Source of the DNA: Nonomuraea typhae
Lineage (GTDB): Bacteria > Actinomycetota > Actinomycetes > Streptosporangiales > Streptosporangiaceae
Direction: 5' to 3'
Length of the DNA stretch: 64,000 nt
Assembly (NCBI RefSeq): GCF_009760925.1
Contig: NZ_VRLV01000001.1
Coordinates: forward strand, 744,001 to 808,000
How positions within the stretch are numbered: position 1 is the stretch's first letter; each line of letters begins with the position of its first letter. The position numbers were made by a program, and so were the translations under genes. Of this stretch, positions 43,872 to 53,096 are shown in pieces. The notes under the pieces are model-generated. The model did no database searches, had not been told where the DNA came from, and saw only the letters and a program-made list of their open reading frames with translations.

Positions 43872-45212
43872 ATGAGGCGTGGCGTAGCGCTCGCGGTCGG
43901 CATCGGGGTCGCTCTGCTCGGCTCCGCCTGCGGCGGCCGGCAGAAGGCGCCGGAGACCGCGAGCGGCCCCGTGACCGTCACGGTCAACGGCCTGCCCCCG
44001 GCGACGGACACCTACAACCGGGCCAACTTCGAGGCCGACGTCAAGGCGTTCGAGGCGAAGTTCCCGAACATCAAGATCGACGCCAAAGAGGGGCTGATGG
44101 ATCCGCAGACCTTCAGCGCCAAGATCGCCGGAGGCCAGTTAGAGGACGTCTTCTACGTCTACCTCACCGACGCGCAGAACCTCATCGCCAAGCGCCAGGT
44201 CTCCGACATCGGCGCCCACCTCGGCGAGTTCCCCACCACCAAGGACTACAAGCCCGGCCTGATGCAGGTCTTCTCCGACCAGAACGGCAAGGTGTACGGC
44301 CTGCCCGACGAGAACTACTCCCTGGGCCTGCTCTACAACCGCAAGCTGTTCACCAAGGCCGGCCTCGACCCGGCCCAGCCGCCTGCCACCTGGGCCGAGG
44401 TCCGCGAGCAGGCCAAGAAGCTCGCCGCACTGGGCGGCGGCGTCGTCGGCTACGGCGACTACAGCAAGTCCAACACCGGCGGCTGGCACTTCACCGCCGA
44501 GATCTACTCCCTGGGCGGCGACGTCGCCGTCAAGTCGGGTGACGGCTGGAAGGCCGCCTTCAACAGTCCCCAGGGCCGTCAGGTGCTGCAGCAGCTCAAG
44601 GACATGCGCTGGAGCGACGACACGATGGGCCAGCGGCAGCTCCTGGAATACGACGACCTGGTCAAGCTGATGGCCACAGACAAGCTCGGCATGTACATCG
44701 GCTCGACCGGCGACCTGGCCAACATCGTCAACCGCTTCAAGGGCACTTTCGCCGACTTCGGCCTCGGCCCCATCCCCGACGGCAAGGGCACGCTGGGGGG
44801 CGGCTCCGGCTACATGTTCAAGGCCGGGCTCTCCCCGGAGAAGATCAAGGCCGGGCTGGCCTGGCTGACGTTCAAGAAGAACCCCGACCGCATCGACGCC
44901 GACAACGCCAAGGCCGCGGCCAAAGGTCAGCCGGTCGGCCTGCCCGAACCCAATGTGTGGACCGGCGCCTCGGAGCAGAAGCTGCTCGCGGCGACCAAGA
45001 AGCACGCCACCATCCCCACCGAGAACTTCGCCGCCTTCGCCGCGGCGATGAGCCGCATCCCGGTCAAGCTGGAGCCGCCGAACGCCCAGCAGATCTACGC
45101 CGTGCTCGACACCGCCATGGGCAAGGTCCTGACCGACCGCGACGCCGACGTCGACGCGCTGCTGGCCGCGGCGGAGAAGCAGGTCAACCAGATCCTCGCC
45201 ACGGTCAAATAG
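43872..45212 (+). CDS. Extracellular solute-binding lipoprotein (sugar ABC transporter)
   Basis: 446 residues; ATG with GGGAG upstream; lipobox LLGSAC with C20 as the lipidated cysteine. Family 1 binding-protein features include YGLPDENYSLGLLYNRKLFT, FTKAGLDPAQPPATWAEVRE and GGGSGYMFKAGLSPEKIKAG. Delivers a carbohydrate, most likely a glucan oligosaccharide from the GH87 enzyme, to the two permeases that follow. No ATPase gene is present in the operon, so a shared MsiK-type ATPase elsewhere is likely. Confidence 0.92.
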   Translation: MRRGVALAVGIGVALLGSACGGRQKAPETASGPVTVTVNGLPPATDTYNRANFEADVKAFEAKFPNIKIDAKEGLMDPQTFSAKIAGGQLEDVFYVYLTDAQNLIAKRQVSDIGAHLGEFPTTKDYKPGLMQVFSDQNGKVYGLPDENYSLGLLYNRKLFTKAGLDPAQPPATWAEVREQAKKLAALGGGVVGYGDYSKSNTGGWHFTAEIYSLGGDVAVKSGDGWKAAFNSPQGRQVLQQLKDMRWSDDTMGQRQLLEYDDLVKLMATDKLGMYIGSTGDLANIVNRFKGTFADFGLGPIPDGKGTLGGGSGYMFKAGLSPEKIKAGLAWLTFKKNPDRIDADNAKAAAKGQPVGLPEPNVWTGASEQKLLAATKKHATIPTENFAAFAAAMSRIPVKLEPPNAQQIYAVLDTAMGKVLTDRDADVDALLAAAEKQVNQILATVK

Positions 45213-45214
45213 CC

Positions 45215-46105
45215 ATGGCCCCGATCCCCGTCCGGCTGCGCCGGAAGGTCTCCGAGAACCTGTACGCCTACGCCTTCCTGGCCGCCGGGCTCGCCTGCTT
45301 CGCCCTGTTCTCCTGGTATCCGCTGGTCAAAGGCGTCATCCTCAGCTTCCAGCAGGTGAACTTCGTCAGCGACCCGATCTGGGTGGGCCTGGACAACTTC
45401 CGCGCCCTGTTGGACGACCCGCTGTTCTTCACCGCCTGGGGCAACACGCTGAAGTTCACCGGGCTGGCGCTGCTGTTCGGCTACGTGGTGCCCTTCGTGA
45501 CCGCCATCGTGCTCAACGAGCTGCGCCACCTGAAGGGCTTCTTCCGCATCGCCGTCTACATGCCGGTGATGCTGCCGCCCATCGTCAGCGTCATCCTCTG
45601 GCAGTACTTCTACGACCCCGGCACCGGGCTGTTCAACTCGGTGCTTTCCGCCCTGGGACTGCCCACCTCCGGCTGGACCCAGTCGCCGTCGACGGCGATG
45701 ATCTCGCTCGTCCTGGTGTCGACCTGGGCCAACATGGGCGGCACCGCGATCATGTATCTCGCCGGCCTGGCGAGCATCCCCAGCCAGCTGTACGAGGCGG
45801 CCGAGCTCGACGGCGCGAGCCTCTGGCAGCGGATCCGGCACGTGACGCTGCCCCAGATGAGATTCATCCTGCTGGTCATGCTGCTCCTGCAGGTCGTGGC
45901 GACCATGCAGGTCTTCATCGAGCCCTACCAGCTCACCGGCACCACCAACCCGGACACGATCACGGTGATGGTGCTGGTCTACCGCTACGCCTTCACCGTC
46001 AACAACGACTTCGGCCTGGCCGCGGCGATGAGCGTGCTGCTGTTCGTGGTGCTGGGCGCCTTCTCCGCCGCCTACCTGCGGCTGACGCGCGAGAAGGGCG
46101 CCTGA
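45215..46105 (+). CDS. Sugar ABC transporter permease (MalF/UgpA type)
   Basis: 296 residues, two bases after the binding-protein stop. Six helices; YEAAELDGASLWQRIRHVTL is the EAA loop contacting the ATPase, and FFRIAVYMPVMLPPIVSVIL is a typical family helix. Overlaps the next gene by one base. Confidence 0.92.
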   Translation: MAPIPVRLRRKVSENLYAYAFLAAGLACFALFSWYPLVKGVILSFQQVNFVSDPIWVGLDNFRALLDDPLFFTAWGNTLKFTGLALLFGYVVPFVTAIVLNELRHLKGFFRIAVYMPVMLPPIVSVILWQYFYDPGTGLFNSVLSALGLPTSGWTQSPSTAMISLVLVSTWANMGGTAIMYLAGLASIPSQLYEAAELDGASLWQRIRHVTLPQMRFILLVMLLLQVVATMQVFIEPYQLTGTTNPDTITVMVLVYRYAFTVNNDFGLAAAMSVLLFVVLGAFSAAYLRLTREKGA

Positions 46106-47058
46106 TGACGCTGACCGCGGCCGGCCCCGCCGTACAAGGTCATGAAAAGGTACGGCGTGGCCGCGCCGAGACAGGCTCCACCACCCGCACGCTGATCTCC
46201 GACGCCGACCTCGACCGGGGCCGCAACCGGCTGCTCTACCGGATCGTGCTGGTCGCGATGGCCGTGCTCTTCGCGGCGATCTTCATCTTCCCGCTCTACT
46301 GGATGGTCACCGGGGCGATGAAGACGCCGCAGGAACTGGCCGAGCCGGTGCCCACGCTCCTGCCGCAGAGCTGGCACCCCGAGACGTTCGCCACCGCGTG
46401 GAGCCGGCTGGACATCGGCCGATTCATGCTCAACACCGCCTTCTACACCACCGGCATCTGGCTCTTCACGGTGGTCGTCGACGTGGCCGCCGCCTACGCG
46501 CTGTCGCGGCTGCGGCCGATCTTCAGCAGGGTGATCCTCGCGCTCATCCTGGCCAGCCTCATGCTGCCGGCCGACGCGCTGCTCGTCCCGAAGTACCTGG
46601 CCGTGGTGGACGTGCCGCTCCTCGGCATCAACCTCGTGGACACCCCGTGGGCGCTCTGGCTGCCGGCCGCGGCCAACGCCTTCAACATCTACGTGCTCAA
46701 ACGCTTCTTCGACCGCATCCCGCAGGAGTTGCTGGACGCGGCGAGCATCGACGGCGCGGGACGGCTGCGACTGCTGTGGCACGTGGTGCTGCCGCTGTCG
46801 CGGCCCGTGCTGGCCGTCGTGTCGATCTTCGCGATCGTCGGCGGCTGGAAGGACTTCCTGTGGCCGCTGCTCGTGCTGCGCGACCCCGAAGCACAGACGG
46901 TCAGCGTCGCGCTGAGCCGCCTGGCCTTCACCGGCTATGTGCCGCAGAACGAGATGTTCGCCGCGCTGGCCATCGCGAGCATCCCCATGATCGTCATTTT
47001 CATGATCTTCCAGAAGGGCATCCTCAGCGGGCTGTCCGCCGGCGCACTCAAAGGCTGA
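46105..47058 (+). CDS. Sugar ABC transporter permease (MalG/UgpE type)
   Basis: 317 residues, ATG overlapping the previous stop by one base. A longer polar N-terminus (~45 residues) precedes the first helix. LLDAASIDGAGRLRLLWHVV is the EAA loop, and the C-terminus GILSGLSAGALKG is characteristic of MalG-type proteins. Works with the preceding permease and lipoprotein. Confidence 0.92.
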   Translation: MTLTAAGPAVQGHEKVRRGRAETGSTTRTLISDADLDRGRNRLLYRIVLVAMAVLFAAIFIFPLYWMVTGAMKTPQELAEPVPTLLPQSWHPETFATAWSRLDIGRFMLNTAFYTTGIWLFTVVVDVAAAYALSRLRPIFSRVILALILASLMLPADALLVPKYLAVVDVPLLGINLVDTPWALWLPAAANAFNIYVLKRFFDRIPQELLDAASIDGAGRLRLLWHVVLPLSRPVLAVVSIFAIVGGWKDFLWPLLVLRDPEAQTVSVALSRLAFTGYVPQNEMFAALAIASIPMIVIFMIFQKGILSGLSAGALKG

Positions 47059-47061
47059 CGC

Positions 47062-49464
47062 ATGTTCAAGAATCTGATCCTGGCCGTCGCCCTGGCCTTC
47101 TCCGGTACGGCGGGCGTCACGGCCGTCTCCTTAGAGGCTGAATCGGCATCCCTCTCGGGCGGCGCCGCCGTCGCCACCGACCACTCCGGCTATACGGGCA
47201 GCGGTTTCGTCGGCGGTTACACCGACGGCAACAAGGGTTCGGCGGCGACCACGTTCACCGTCAACGGGCCCGGGTCGAAGACCGTGACGCTGCGCTATGC
47301 GAATGGGACCGGGGCGACGATGACGTTGTCGTTGTATGTCAACGGCGGCAAGTTGCGCCAGATTTCGTTGCCGCCGCTGGCGAACTGGGACACGTGGGGG
47401 AGCGTCGCGCAGGGCGTGGAGCTGGGTTCGGGCGCGAACACGATCGCCTATCGCTTCGACGCCACCGACTCCGGCAACGTCAACCTCGACAACATCACCC
47501 TCGGCGACGCACCGGCCACCGGTCCCGGCACCTACGAGACGGAAACCGCCTTCTTCTCCGGCGGGCTCAGGACCGCCACGAGCCTCGGCGGGTTCACCGG
47601 CACCGGCTACCTCGACGCCCAGTCCGCCGGCCGGGTGATCCGCACGGTCAACGTGCCCGCCGCGGGCGGCCAGAACGCCACACTGCGCTACGCCAACGGC
47701 ACCGGCTCGGCCAAGACCGTCACCGTCCAGGTCAACGGCGTCCAGACACAGACGCTCAACCTGCCCGCGGGCTCCGGCTGGCTGACCGCCACGCACCCGG
47801 TGCCGCTGCGCGCCGGGCTCAACCTCGTCGGATATCAGCTCGACAGCGGGGGCCTCGCGCTGGACAACGTCACCGTCACCACCGGCGCCGCCCTGGCCGT
47901 CCGGGGCGCGACGGTGCCCTACACCGAGTACGAGGCCGAGGCGGGCAGCACCAACGGGACGGTCATCGGGCCCGACCGGACCTATCGCACGCTGCCCTCG
48001 GAGGCGTCGGGGCGCCGGGCCGTACGGCTGGAGCAGGGCCGGCACGTGGAGTTCACGCTGACCAAGCCCGCCAACTCGATCGTGGTCAGATACTCCATCC
48101 CCGACGGCGCCTCGACCCGGCTGGCCGTGGTCGCGAACGGCACGAAGGCGAAGGACCTGGACCTGACCTCCGTCTACAGCTGGGTCTACGGGAACTACCC
48201 GTTCACCAACGACCCAGCCGACGGCGGCGGGCACCGCTTCTTCGACGAGGTCCGTTCCACTCTGCCCGGCTATCCGGCGGGCACGGTGCTCAGGCTGCGC
48301 AACGACACCGCCACCCCGATCACCGTGGACCTGATCGACACCGAGGTCGCCGCCGCCCCGCTGGCCGCGCCGGCGAACGCGGTGGACATCACCGGCCACG
48401 GCGCCACCCCCGGCGGCGGCGACGACACCGCCGCGATCAACGCGGCCATCGGAGTGGCCAAGTCCCAGGGCAGACCCGTCTGGATCCCGGCCGGGACCTT
48501 CGACATCTCCGCCCGGATCAACGTGGAGAACGTGACGATTCGCGGCACCGGCATGTGGCACAGCGTGCTGCGCGGCAACGACGGCAAGGGCGGCTTCATC
48601 GCCACCGGCTCCAACGTGCAACTGGCCGACTTCACCCTCGCGGGCGACGTACGGCAGCGCGACCCCGACGGCGCGGACACCACGGACGCGGCCATGCGCG
48701 GCGACTTCGGCACCGGCTCGCTGATCCACAACGTCTGGGTCGAGCACGCCAAGGTCGGCCTGTGGGTCAACCGCGCCGACGGCCTCTACGTCGCGGGCAC
48801 GCGCATCCGCGACACCTTCGCCGACGGCGTCAACCTCAACGACCAGGTCAGCAACACCCGCGTGGACCAGAGCACGCTGCGCAACACCGGCGACGACGCC
48901 CTGGCCATGTGGTCGCACACCGCCTCCGTGACCAACAGCGCCTTCACCTTCAACACCGCCGCCCTGCCCGCGCTGGCCAACACCGCGGCCGTCTACGGCG
49001 GCAACGGCAACCGCATCGAGGACAACCTGTTCTCCGACACCGTCTACACCTCCGCCGGGATCGCGGTCAGCACCTGGCACCAGGCGCAGCCGTTCAGCGG
49101 CACCACCTCCATCCAGCGCAACACGCTCACCAGGACCGGCGGCTGGAACAACGACTGGAACAGCAGCCAAGGCGCCGTGTGGATCTACGCGGAGTCGCGC
49201 GACATCACCGCCCCGGTGCTGCTCAAGGACCTCACCATCACCGGCAGCAGCTACCAGGCGATCCAGCTGAGCTGGCAGAAGACGATCACCGGCCTCACGC
49301 TCGACCATGTGGCGATCTCCGGCGCCGGAACCTACGGCATCGAGATCCACGCGGCGGGCAGCATGACCGCCGCCCACGTGACCGTGGAGAACGCGGCCTC
49401 GGGCGGCCTGCTCAACACCACCGGCTACACGATCAACCGCGGCCCCGGGAACTCCGGATGGTAG
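47062..49464 (+). CDS. Secreted GH87-type alpha-1,3-glucanase / mycodextranase with carbohydrate-binding modules
   Basis: 800 residues with a signal peptide (MFKNLILAVALAFSGTAGVT). Two CBM35-like sandwiches (about 24-150 and 157-275) are followed by a third beta domain (about 290-430, YEAEAGSTNG) and a right-handed beta-helix (about 440-800). In the helix, D588 (ADGVNLND) and D611-D612 (NTGDDALAMWS) are 23 residues apart and adjacent, the spacing of the catalytic Asp trio described for GH87 enzymes. That supports endo-hydrolysis of alpha-1,3-glucan or nigeran from fungal walls. Catalytic residues are assigned by motif memory, not alignment. Three bases after the permease stop, so co-transcribed. 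Confidence 0.85.
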   Translation: MFKNLILAVALAFSGTAGVTAVSLEAESASLSGGAAVATDHSGYTGSGFVGGYTDGNKGSAATTFTVNGPGSKTVTLRYANGTGATMTLSLYVNGGKLRQISLPPLANWDTWGSVAQGVELGSGANTIAYRFDATDSGNVNLDNITLGDAPATGPGTYETETAFFSGGLRTATSLGGFTGTGYLDAQSAGRVIRTVNVPAAGGQNATLRYANGTGSAKTVTVQVNGVQTQTLNLPAGSGWLTATHPVPLRAGLNLVGYQLDSGGLALDNVTVTTGAALAVRGATVPYTEYEAEAGSTNGTVIGPDRTYRTLPSEASGRRAVRLEQGRHVEFTLTKPANSIVVRYSIPDGASTRLAVVANGTKAKDLDLTSVYSWVYGNYPFTNDPADGGGHRFFDEVRSTLPGYPAGTVLRLRNDTATPITVDLIDTEVAAAPLAAPANAVDITGHGATPGGGDDTAAINAAIGVAKSQGRPVWIPAGTFDISARINVENVTIRGTGMWHSVLRGNDGKGGFIATGSNVQLADFTLAGDVRQRDPDGADTTDAAMRGDFGTGSLIHNVWVEHAKVGLWVNRADGLYVAGTRIRDTFADGVNLNDQVSNTRVDQSTLRNTGDDALAMWSHTASVTNSAFTFNTAALPALANTAAVYGGNGNRIEDNLFSDTVYTSAGIAVSTWHQAQPFSGTTSIQRNTLTRTGGWNNDWNSSQGAVWIYAESRDITAPVLLKDLTITGSSYQAIQLSWQKTITGLTLDHVAISGAGTYGIEIHAAGSMTAAHVTVENAASGGLLNTTGYTINRGPGNSGW

Positions 49465-49490
49465 CCGCCACGCACAAGCAAGGAGGCATT

Positions 49491-51068
49491 TTGCCGTCCC
49501 CGACCTGGTGGCGCGACGCCGCCATCTATCAGCTCTACCCGCGCAGCTTCGCCGACGGAAACGGCGACGGCGTCGGAGACCTGGCCGGTGCGCGATCCCG
49601 CCTGGACTACCTGGCCGAGCTGGGCATCGACGCCATCTGGTTCAACCCTTGGTATCTCTCCCCGATGGCCGACGCCGGGTACGACGTGGCCGACTACCGG
49701 GAGATCGACCCGCTGTTCGGCACGCTGGCCGAGGCCGAGAAGCTCATCCAGGAGGCGCATGAGCGCGGCATCCGGATCATCGTCGACATCGTCCCCAACC
49801 ACTGCTCCGACCGGCACCGCTGGTTCCAGGAGGCGCTGACCTCGCAGACCGCCCGGGAACGCTTCTGGTTCCGGCCGGGTCGGGGCGACCTGCCGCCCAA
49901 CGACTGGCAGTCGATCTTCGGCGGCCCGGCGTGGACCCAGGTCGCCGACGGGCAGTGGTACCTGCACCTGTTCGCACCGGAGCAACCTGACCTCAACTGG
50001 AACCATCCGGACGTGCGCGCGGAGTTCGAGGACGTGCTGCGCTTCTGGTTCGACCGGGGCGTGGACGGCATCCGCGTCGACTCCGCCGCCCTGTGCGCGA
50101 AGGACCCGGCGCTGCCCGAGCCCGGCCTTTCGGCATCCCACCCCTTCATCGACCGCGAGGAGGTGCACGAGATCTACCGAAGCTGGAGGACCGTGGCCGA
50201 CTCCTATCCTGACCCGCGTGCGCTGATCGGCGAGGTCTGGCTGGAAGACCAGGAGCGCTTCGCCCGGTATCTGCGCCCTGACGAGATGCACGCCGCGTTC
50301 AACTTCGACTTTCTCGGCTGCGCCTGGGACGCCGCCGCGCTACGCGCCTGCATCGACCAGACCATGACCTGGCACCCCTCGGGCAGCTGGGTGCTGTCCA
50401 ACCACGACGTGACCCGGCACGTCACCCGCTACGGCCGCCCCGACACCAGCACGGCGGCGGGGATCCGGCAGTACAACCCCGTCGTGGACGTGCCGCTCGG
50501 CACCCGCCGCGCCAGGGCGGCGGCGCTGCTCACCCTGGCGCTGCCCGGCTCTGTCTACATCTACCAGGGCGAGGAGCTCGGCCTGCCCGAGGTGGAGGAC
50601 ATCCCCGCCGAGCGCCGCGACGACCCGATCTACCACCGCACAGGGGGCGACGACCCGGGCCGCGACGGCTGCCGGGTGCCGCTGCCCTGGTCGGGGGAGC
50701 GCGAGCCGTACGGCTTCAGCCCGAACGGCGCCGCCCCGCCGTGGCTGCCGCAGCCGGACGCCTGGTCCTCGTTGAGCGTCGCCGTCCAAGAGCCCGATCC
50801 CGCCTCGATGCTCAGCCTGTATCGATCCGCGCTGCGCATCCGCGCCGGCCACCCGGCGCTCGGCGACGGCACGATGACCTGGTTGCCGGCCCCGGACGGG
50901 GTGCTCGCCTTCAGCAGGGGAGCGGGCTTCGCCTGCATGGTCAACCTGTCGCCGGCCGCCGTGGCGCTGCCCGAGCACGCCGAGCTCGTCCTGGCGTCCA
51001 CTCCACTCGCCGGAGAACTGCTCGCCCCCGACACGGCGGTGTGGCTGATGGCCGGCCCACTTGAGTAA
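49491..51068 (+). CDS. GH13 alpha-glucosidase, cytoplasmic
   Basis: 525 residues from TTG, chosen because AAGGAGG lies four bases upstream and PSPTWWRDAAIYQLYPRSF follows as in the family; ATG 49458, overlapping the GH87 stop, would add 11 residues. D197 (GIRVDSAAL) is the nucleophile, E248 (LIGEVWL) the acid/base and D306 (LSNHDVTRH) the transition-state stabiliser. YQGEELGLPEVEDIP is typical of oligo-alpha-glucosidases. No signal peptide, so it would hydrolyse imported oligosaccharides released by the upstream GH87 enzyme. Linkage preference is inferred. Confidence 0.92.
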   Translation: MPSPTWWRDAAIYQLYPRSFADGNGDGVGDLAGARSRLDYLAELGIDAIWFNPWYLSPMADAGYDVADYREIDPLFGTLAEAEKLIQEAHERGIRIIVDIVPNHCSDRHRWFQEALTSQTARERFWFRPGRGDLPPNDWQSIFGGPAWTQVADGQWYLHLFAPEQPDLNWNHPDVRAEFEDVLRFWFDRGVDGIRVDSAALCAKDPALPEPGLSASHPFIDREEVHEIYRSWRTVADSYPDPRALIGEVWLEDQERFARYLRPDEMHAAFNFDFLGCAWDAAALRACIDQTMTWHPSGSWVLSNHDVTRHVTRYGRPDTSTAAGIRQYNPVVDVPLGTRRARAAALLTLALPGSVYIYQGEELGLPEVEDIPAERRDDPIYHRTGGDDPGRDGCRVPLPWSGEREPYGFSPNGAAPPWLPQPDAWSSLSVAVQEPDPASMLSLYRSALRIRAGHPALGDGTMTWLPAPDGVLAFSRGAGFACMVNLSPAAVALPEHAELVLASTPLAGELLAPDTAVWLMAGPLE

Positions 51069-51102
51069 CGGGACGTGAGCTGCGGTTGAGCCGCGTGGTG
51101 GT

Positions 51103-51506
51103 ACTCGCTCGATGAGGATGGTCAGCGAGTGCGGGATGAGGATCAGCGCCGAGGTCCGGTCGACGGGTGCCAGGATGATCCCCAGGTCGATCGACTTGAT
51201 CACGAAGACGACAAGGCCCGCGAAGGGGATCACGAGCGAGGGCAGGACGATGAGCGGCAGCGCTGTCGCGAACACGTTGACCAGGAAGATGGTCGCGCCG
51301 AAGGCCCAGGGGCTGCCGATCACGGTGTTGACGAGCGCCCCTTGGTCGCCGTCGACGAACGAGGACGTCCGCGCGGCGTGGAGATCGGGGAAGAGCACGG
51401 CCAGCGCCATGCCCAGGAGGAACACCCCGTAGACGAGAGCATTGATCAGCAGGTACGCGCGCAGGTCGGCGCGGATGATCTGGAACGGTCTGCGAAGACG
51501 GTTCAT
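51103..51506 (-). pseudogene. Truncated SpoIIM-like membrane protein
   Basis: From ATG 51506, MNRLRRPFQIIRADLRAYLL is followed by three more hydrophobic stretches and LILIPHSLTILIE, resembling stage II sporulation protein M-like proteins. The similarity stops at about 51110, and the frame then runs antisense into the GH13 gene. The C-terminal third, normally containing more helices, is lost. Its start codon overlaps that of the divergent TetR gene within one CATG. Confidence 0.65.
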
Positions 51507-52107
51507 GATTGTCGGGTCCGTTTCTCTGGTGAGGGTCATCGACGCCCTGCTGGAGCGGGCCCTGAGTGTCACCGGCCTGTCAGTCGCCCTGTCCGCTCGC
51601 CGCCCGACTGGTTGCCCCAGTGCCGCACGTCGACGGCAGTTCCACTTCCCGACGCAGCGCGCCCTCCAGGACGAGGTACTCACCCGTCTGTACGACGTCG
51701 TCGTCTCCGACGAGCGGATCCACGATCGGGGCGTGCCGGCCCGGGACCGCCTGGTCGACTGCCTGCGCCAGGTCCTCGCCCCCGCCGGAGTCGGCGCCGG
51801 CGCACGGCAGGCGCACCGCACCATCCACGAGCAGTTCATCGCCCCGGAACCGACCGAGCAGGTGCGGGAGGCGTACTTCGCCCTCGAACGAGAGGGCCGG
51901 CGTCGCGTGGAGTACTGGCTGACGGTGCTCACCCAGGAAGGCGCCCTCGCCCCCGGCGACACCTCCCGGCGCGCGAAGTTCCTCCTTACCGTCCTGAACG
52001 GCCTCGCGCTGGAGCGAGCCCTCCCCTCCGAAGGCTCGATCTTGCAGTCCGAGAACGACACGCTCTACATGGCCGTCGATGCGGTCCTGAACCCCGCAAC
52101 ATCCTGA
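51505..52107 (+). CDS. TetR-family protein with degenerate DNA-binding domain
   Basis: 200 residues in one frame. From FPTQRALQDEVLTRLYDVVV onward it is a good TetR ligand-binding domain (REAYFALEREGRRRVEYWLT, KFLLTVLNGLALERALPSEG). The preceding ~40 residues should be the three-helix HTH but read ALSVTGLSVALSARRPTGCP and SAARRRQFH, which keeps only LERA/GLSV from the consensus. Compensating frameshifts or gene decay may explain this. DNA binding is doubtful. Starts within CATG shared with the truncated divergent gene. Confidence 0.6.
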   Translation: MIVGSVSLVRVIDALLERALSVTGLSVALSARRPTGCPSAARRRQFHFPTQRALQDEVLTRLYDVVVSDERIHDRGVPARDRLVDCLRQVLAPAGVGAGARQAHRTIHEQFIAPEPTEQVREAYFALEREGRRRVEYWLTVLTQEGALAPGDTSRRAKFLLTVLNGLALERALPSEGSILQSENDTLYMAVDAVLNPATS

Positions 52108-52143
52108 CCCGTCGACTTCGACCGCGTACACGACGGCCGAATC

Positions 52144-52914
52144 TCAAACCCCGGCGATCAGGAGTACCGCCGAGGCGAGAGTTCCGGCCTCGACAACCAT
52201 GCCGAAGATGCCGGCGCTCATCCGCGCCAGCGTCTTCTTGCCCAGCCAGGCTCCGGCCACGATGGCCGGCGTCAGTCCCAGGCCGAGCACGATCACATGC
52301 TGGGATAGCAGGTCGCCGGCGCCGTAGGCGGCGACCTTGCTCACATGGATGATCAAGGAAGCGGCGGCTTCCGTGCCGATGTATGCGGCGCCGGCCAGCC
52401 CCTTGGCAAGGAAGAACGGCGCAGCGAGCGAGCCGGCCGCGCCGAACAGGGAGGAGCCGAGCCCCGTTCCGGCCCCGATGACGACGAACGCTCCATCCCG
52501 GGGCACGCCAGGCGAGGTCTGCACCCGCCGCCACACGATGACAGCGATCAGGAACATGCCGAGCAGGCGCTTGAGAGGTTCGACGGGCAGCAAGGGCATC
52601 ACGAGCCCGCCGGCGACGGCGAACGGCACCGCTCCGGCTGCGTACCAGATGAGGAGCCGCCACCGGACAGCGCGCCGATTGAACCAGACACGGCCGCCGT
52701 TGCTGACCAGCTGGGCCAAGGCCAGGACCGGCAGGGCGATCCGCATGCCGAACAGCATGGTGAACGCGAGCAACATCAGGACGCTACCGCCCACCCCGCC
52801 CACCGACGACAACCAGGCCACGACGAAGGCCAGCAAACAGGCCAGCAGCAGCCTGCCGACGAGATCGGCGGACACCGCGGCGGACAGGTGCGCAAAGACA
52901 ACAGCCGAGTACAT
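52144..52914 (-). CDS. TauE/SafE family permease
   Basis: 256 residues from ATG 52914 (GAGG upstream); ATG 52989 would add 25 polar residues. About eight helices in two halves; WLSSVGGVGGSVLMLLAFTM is the first-half signature and GAGTGLGSSLFGAAGSLAAP the second. Family members export sulfite, sulfoacetate or related anions. Fragments of another family member occur at 32310. No sulfur genes are adjacent, so the substrate is open. Confidence 0.83.
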   Translation of the reverse strand: MYSAVVFAHLSAAVSADLVGRLLLACLLAFVVAWLSSVGGVGGSVLMLLAFTMLFGMRIALPVLALAQLVSNGGRVWFNRRAVRWRLLIWYAAGAVPFAVAGGLVMPLLPVEPLKRLLGMFLIAVIVWRRVQTSPGVPRDGAFVVIGAGTGLGSSLFGAAGSLAAPFFLAKGLAGAAYIGTEAAASLIIHVSKVAAYGAGDLLSQHVIVLGLGLTPAIVAGAWLGKKTLARMSAGIFGMVVEAGTLASAVLLIAGV

Positions 52915-53096
52915 GAGGGCCTCACTGGTTTCCGCGTTCGCGAAAACCGGACCTCCGGGCTTTTGTCCCTTAAGTTGACCGACCGCCATCGGTGACCGTC
53001 AGTGGTACCGCTCGGACCAGACTCGCCGGCAAGGCGACGGAACCCTAGGCACTCGCGATCAATCCTACCCACCGCGCTGCGCCGCTGGCCGGCCTC

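Noticed and set aside
47131..49377. Long open frame antisense to the GH87 gene
   Set aside because: No recognisable domain and GC-skewed composition; the sense strand has clear CBM and catalytic motifs.
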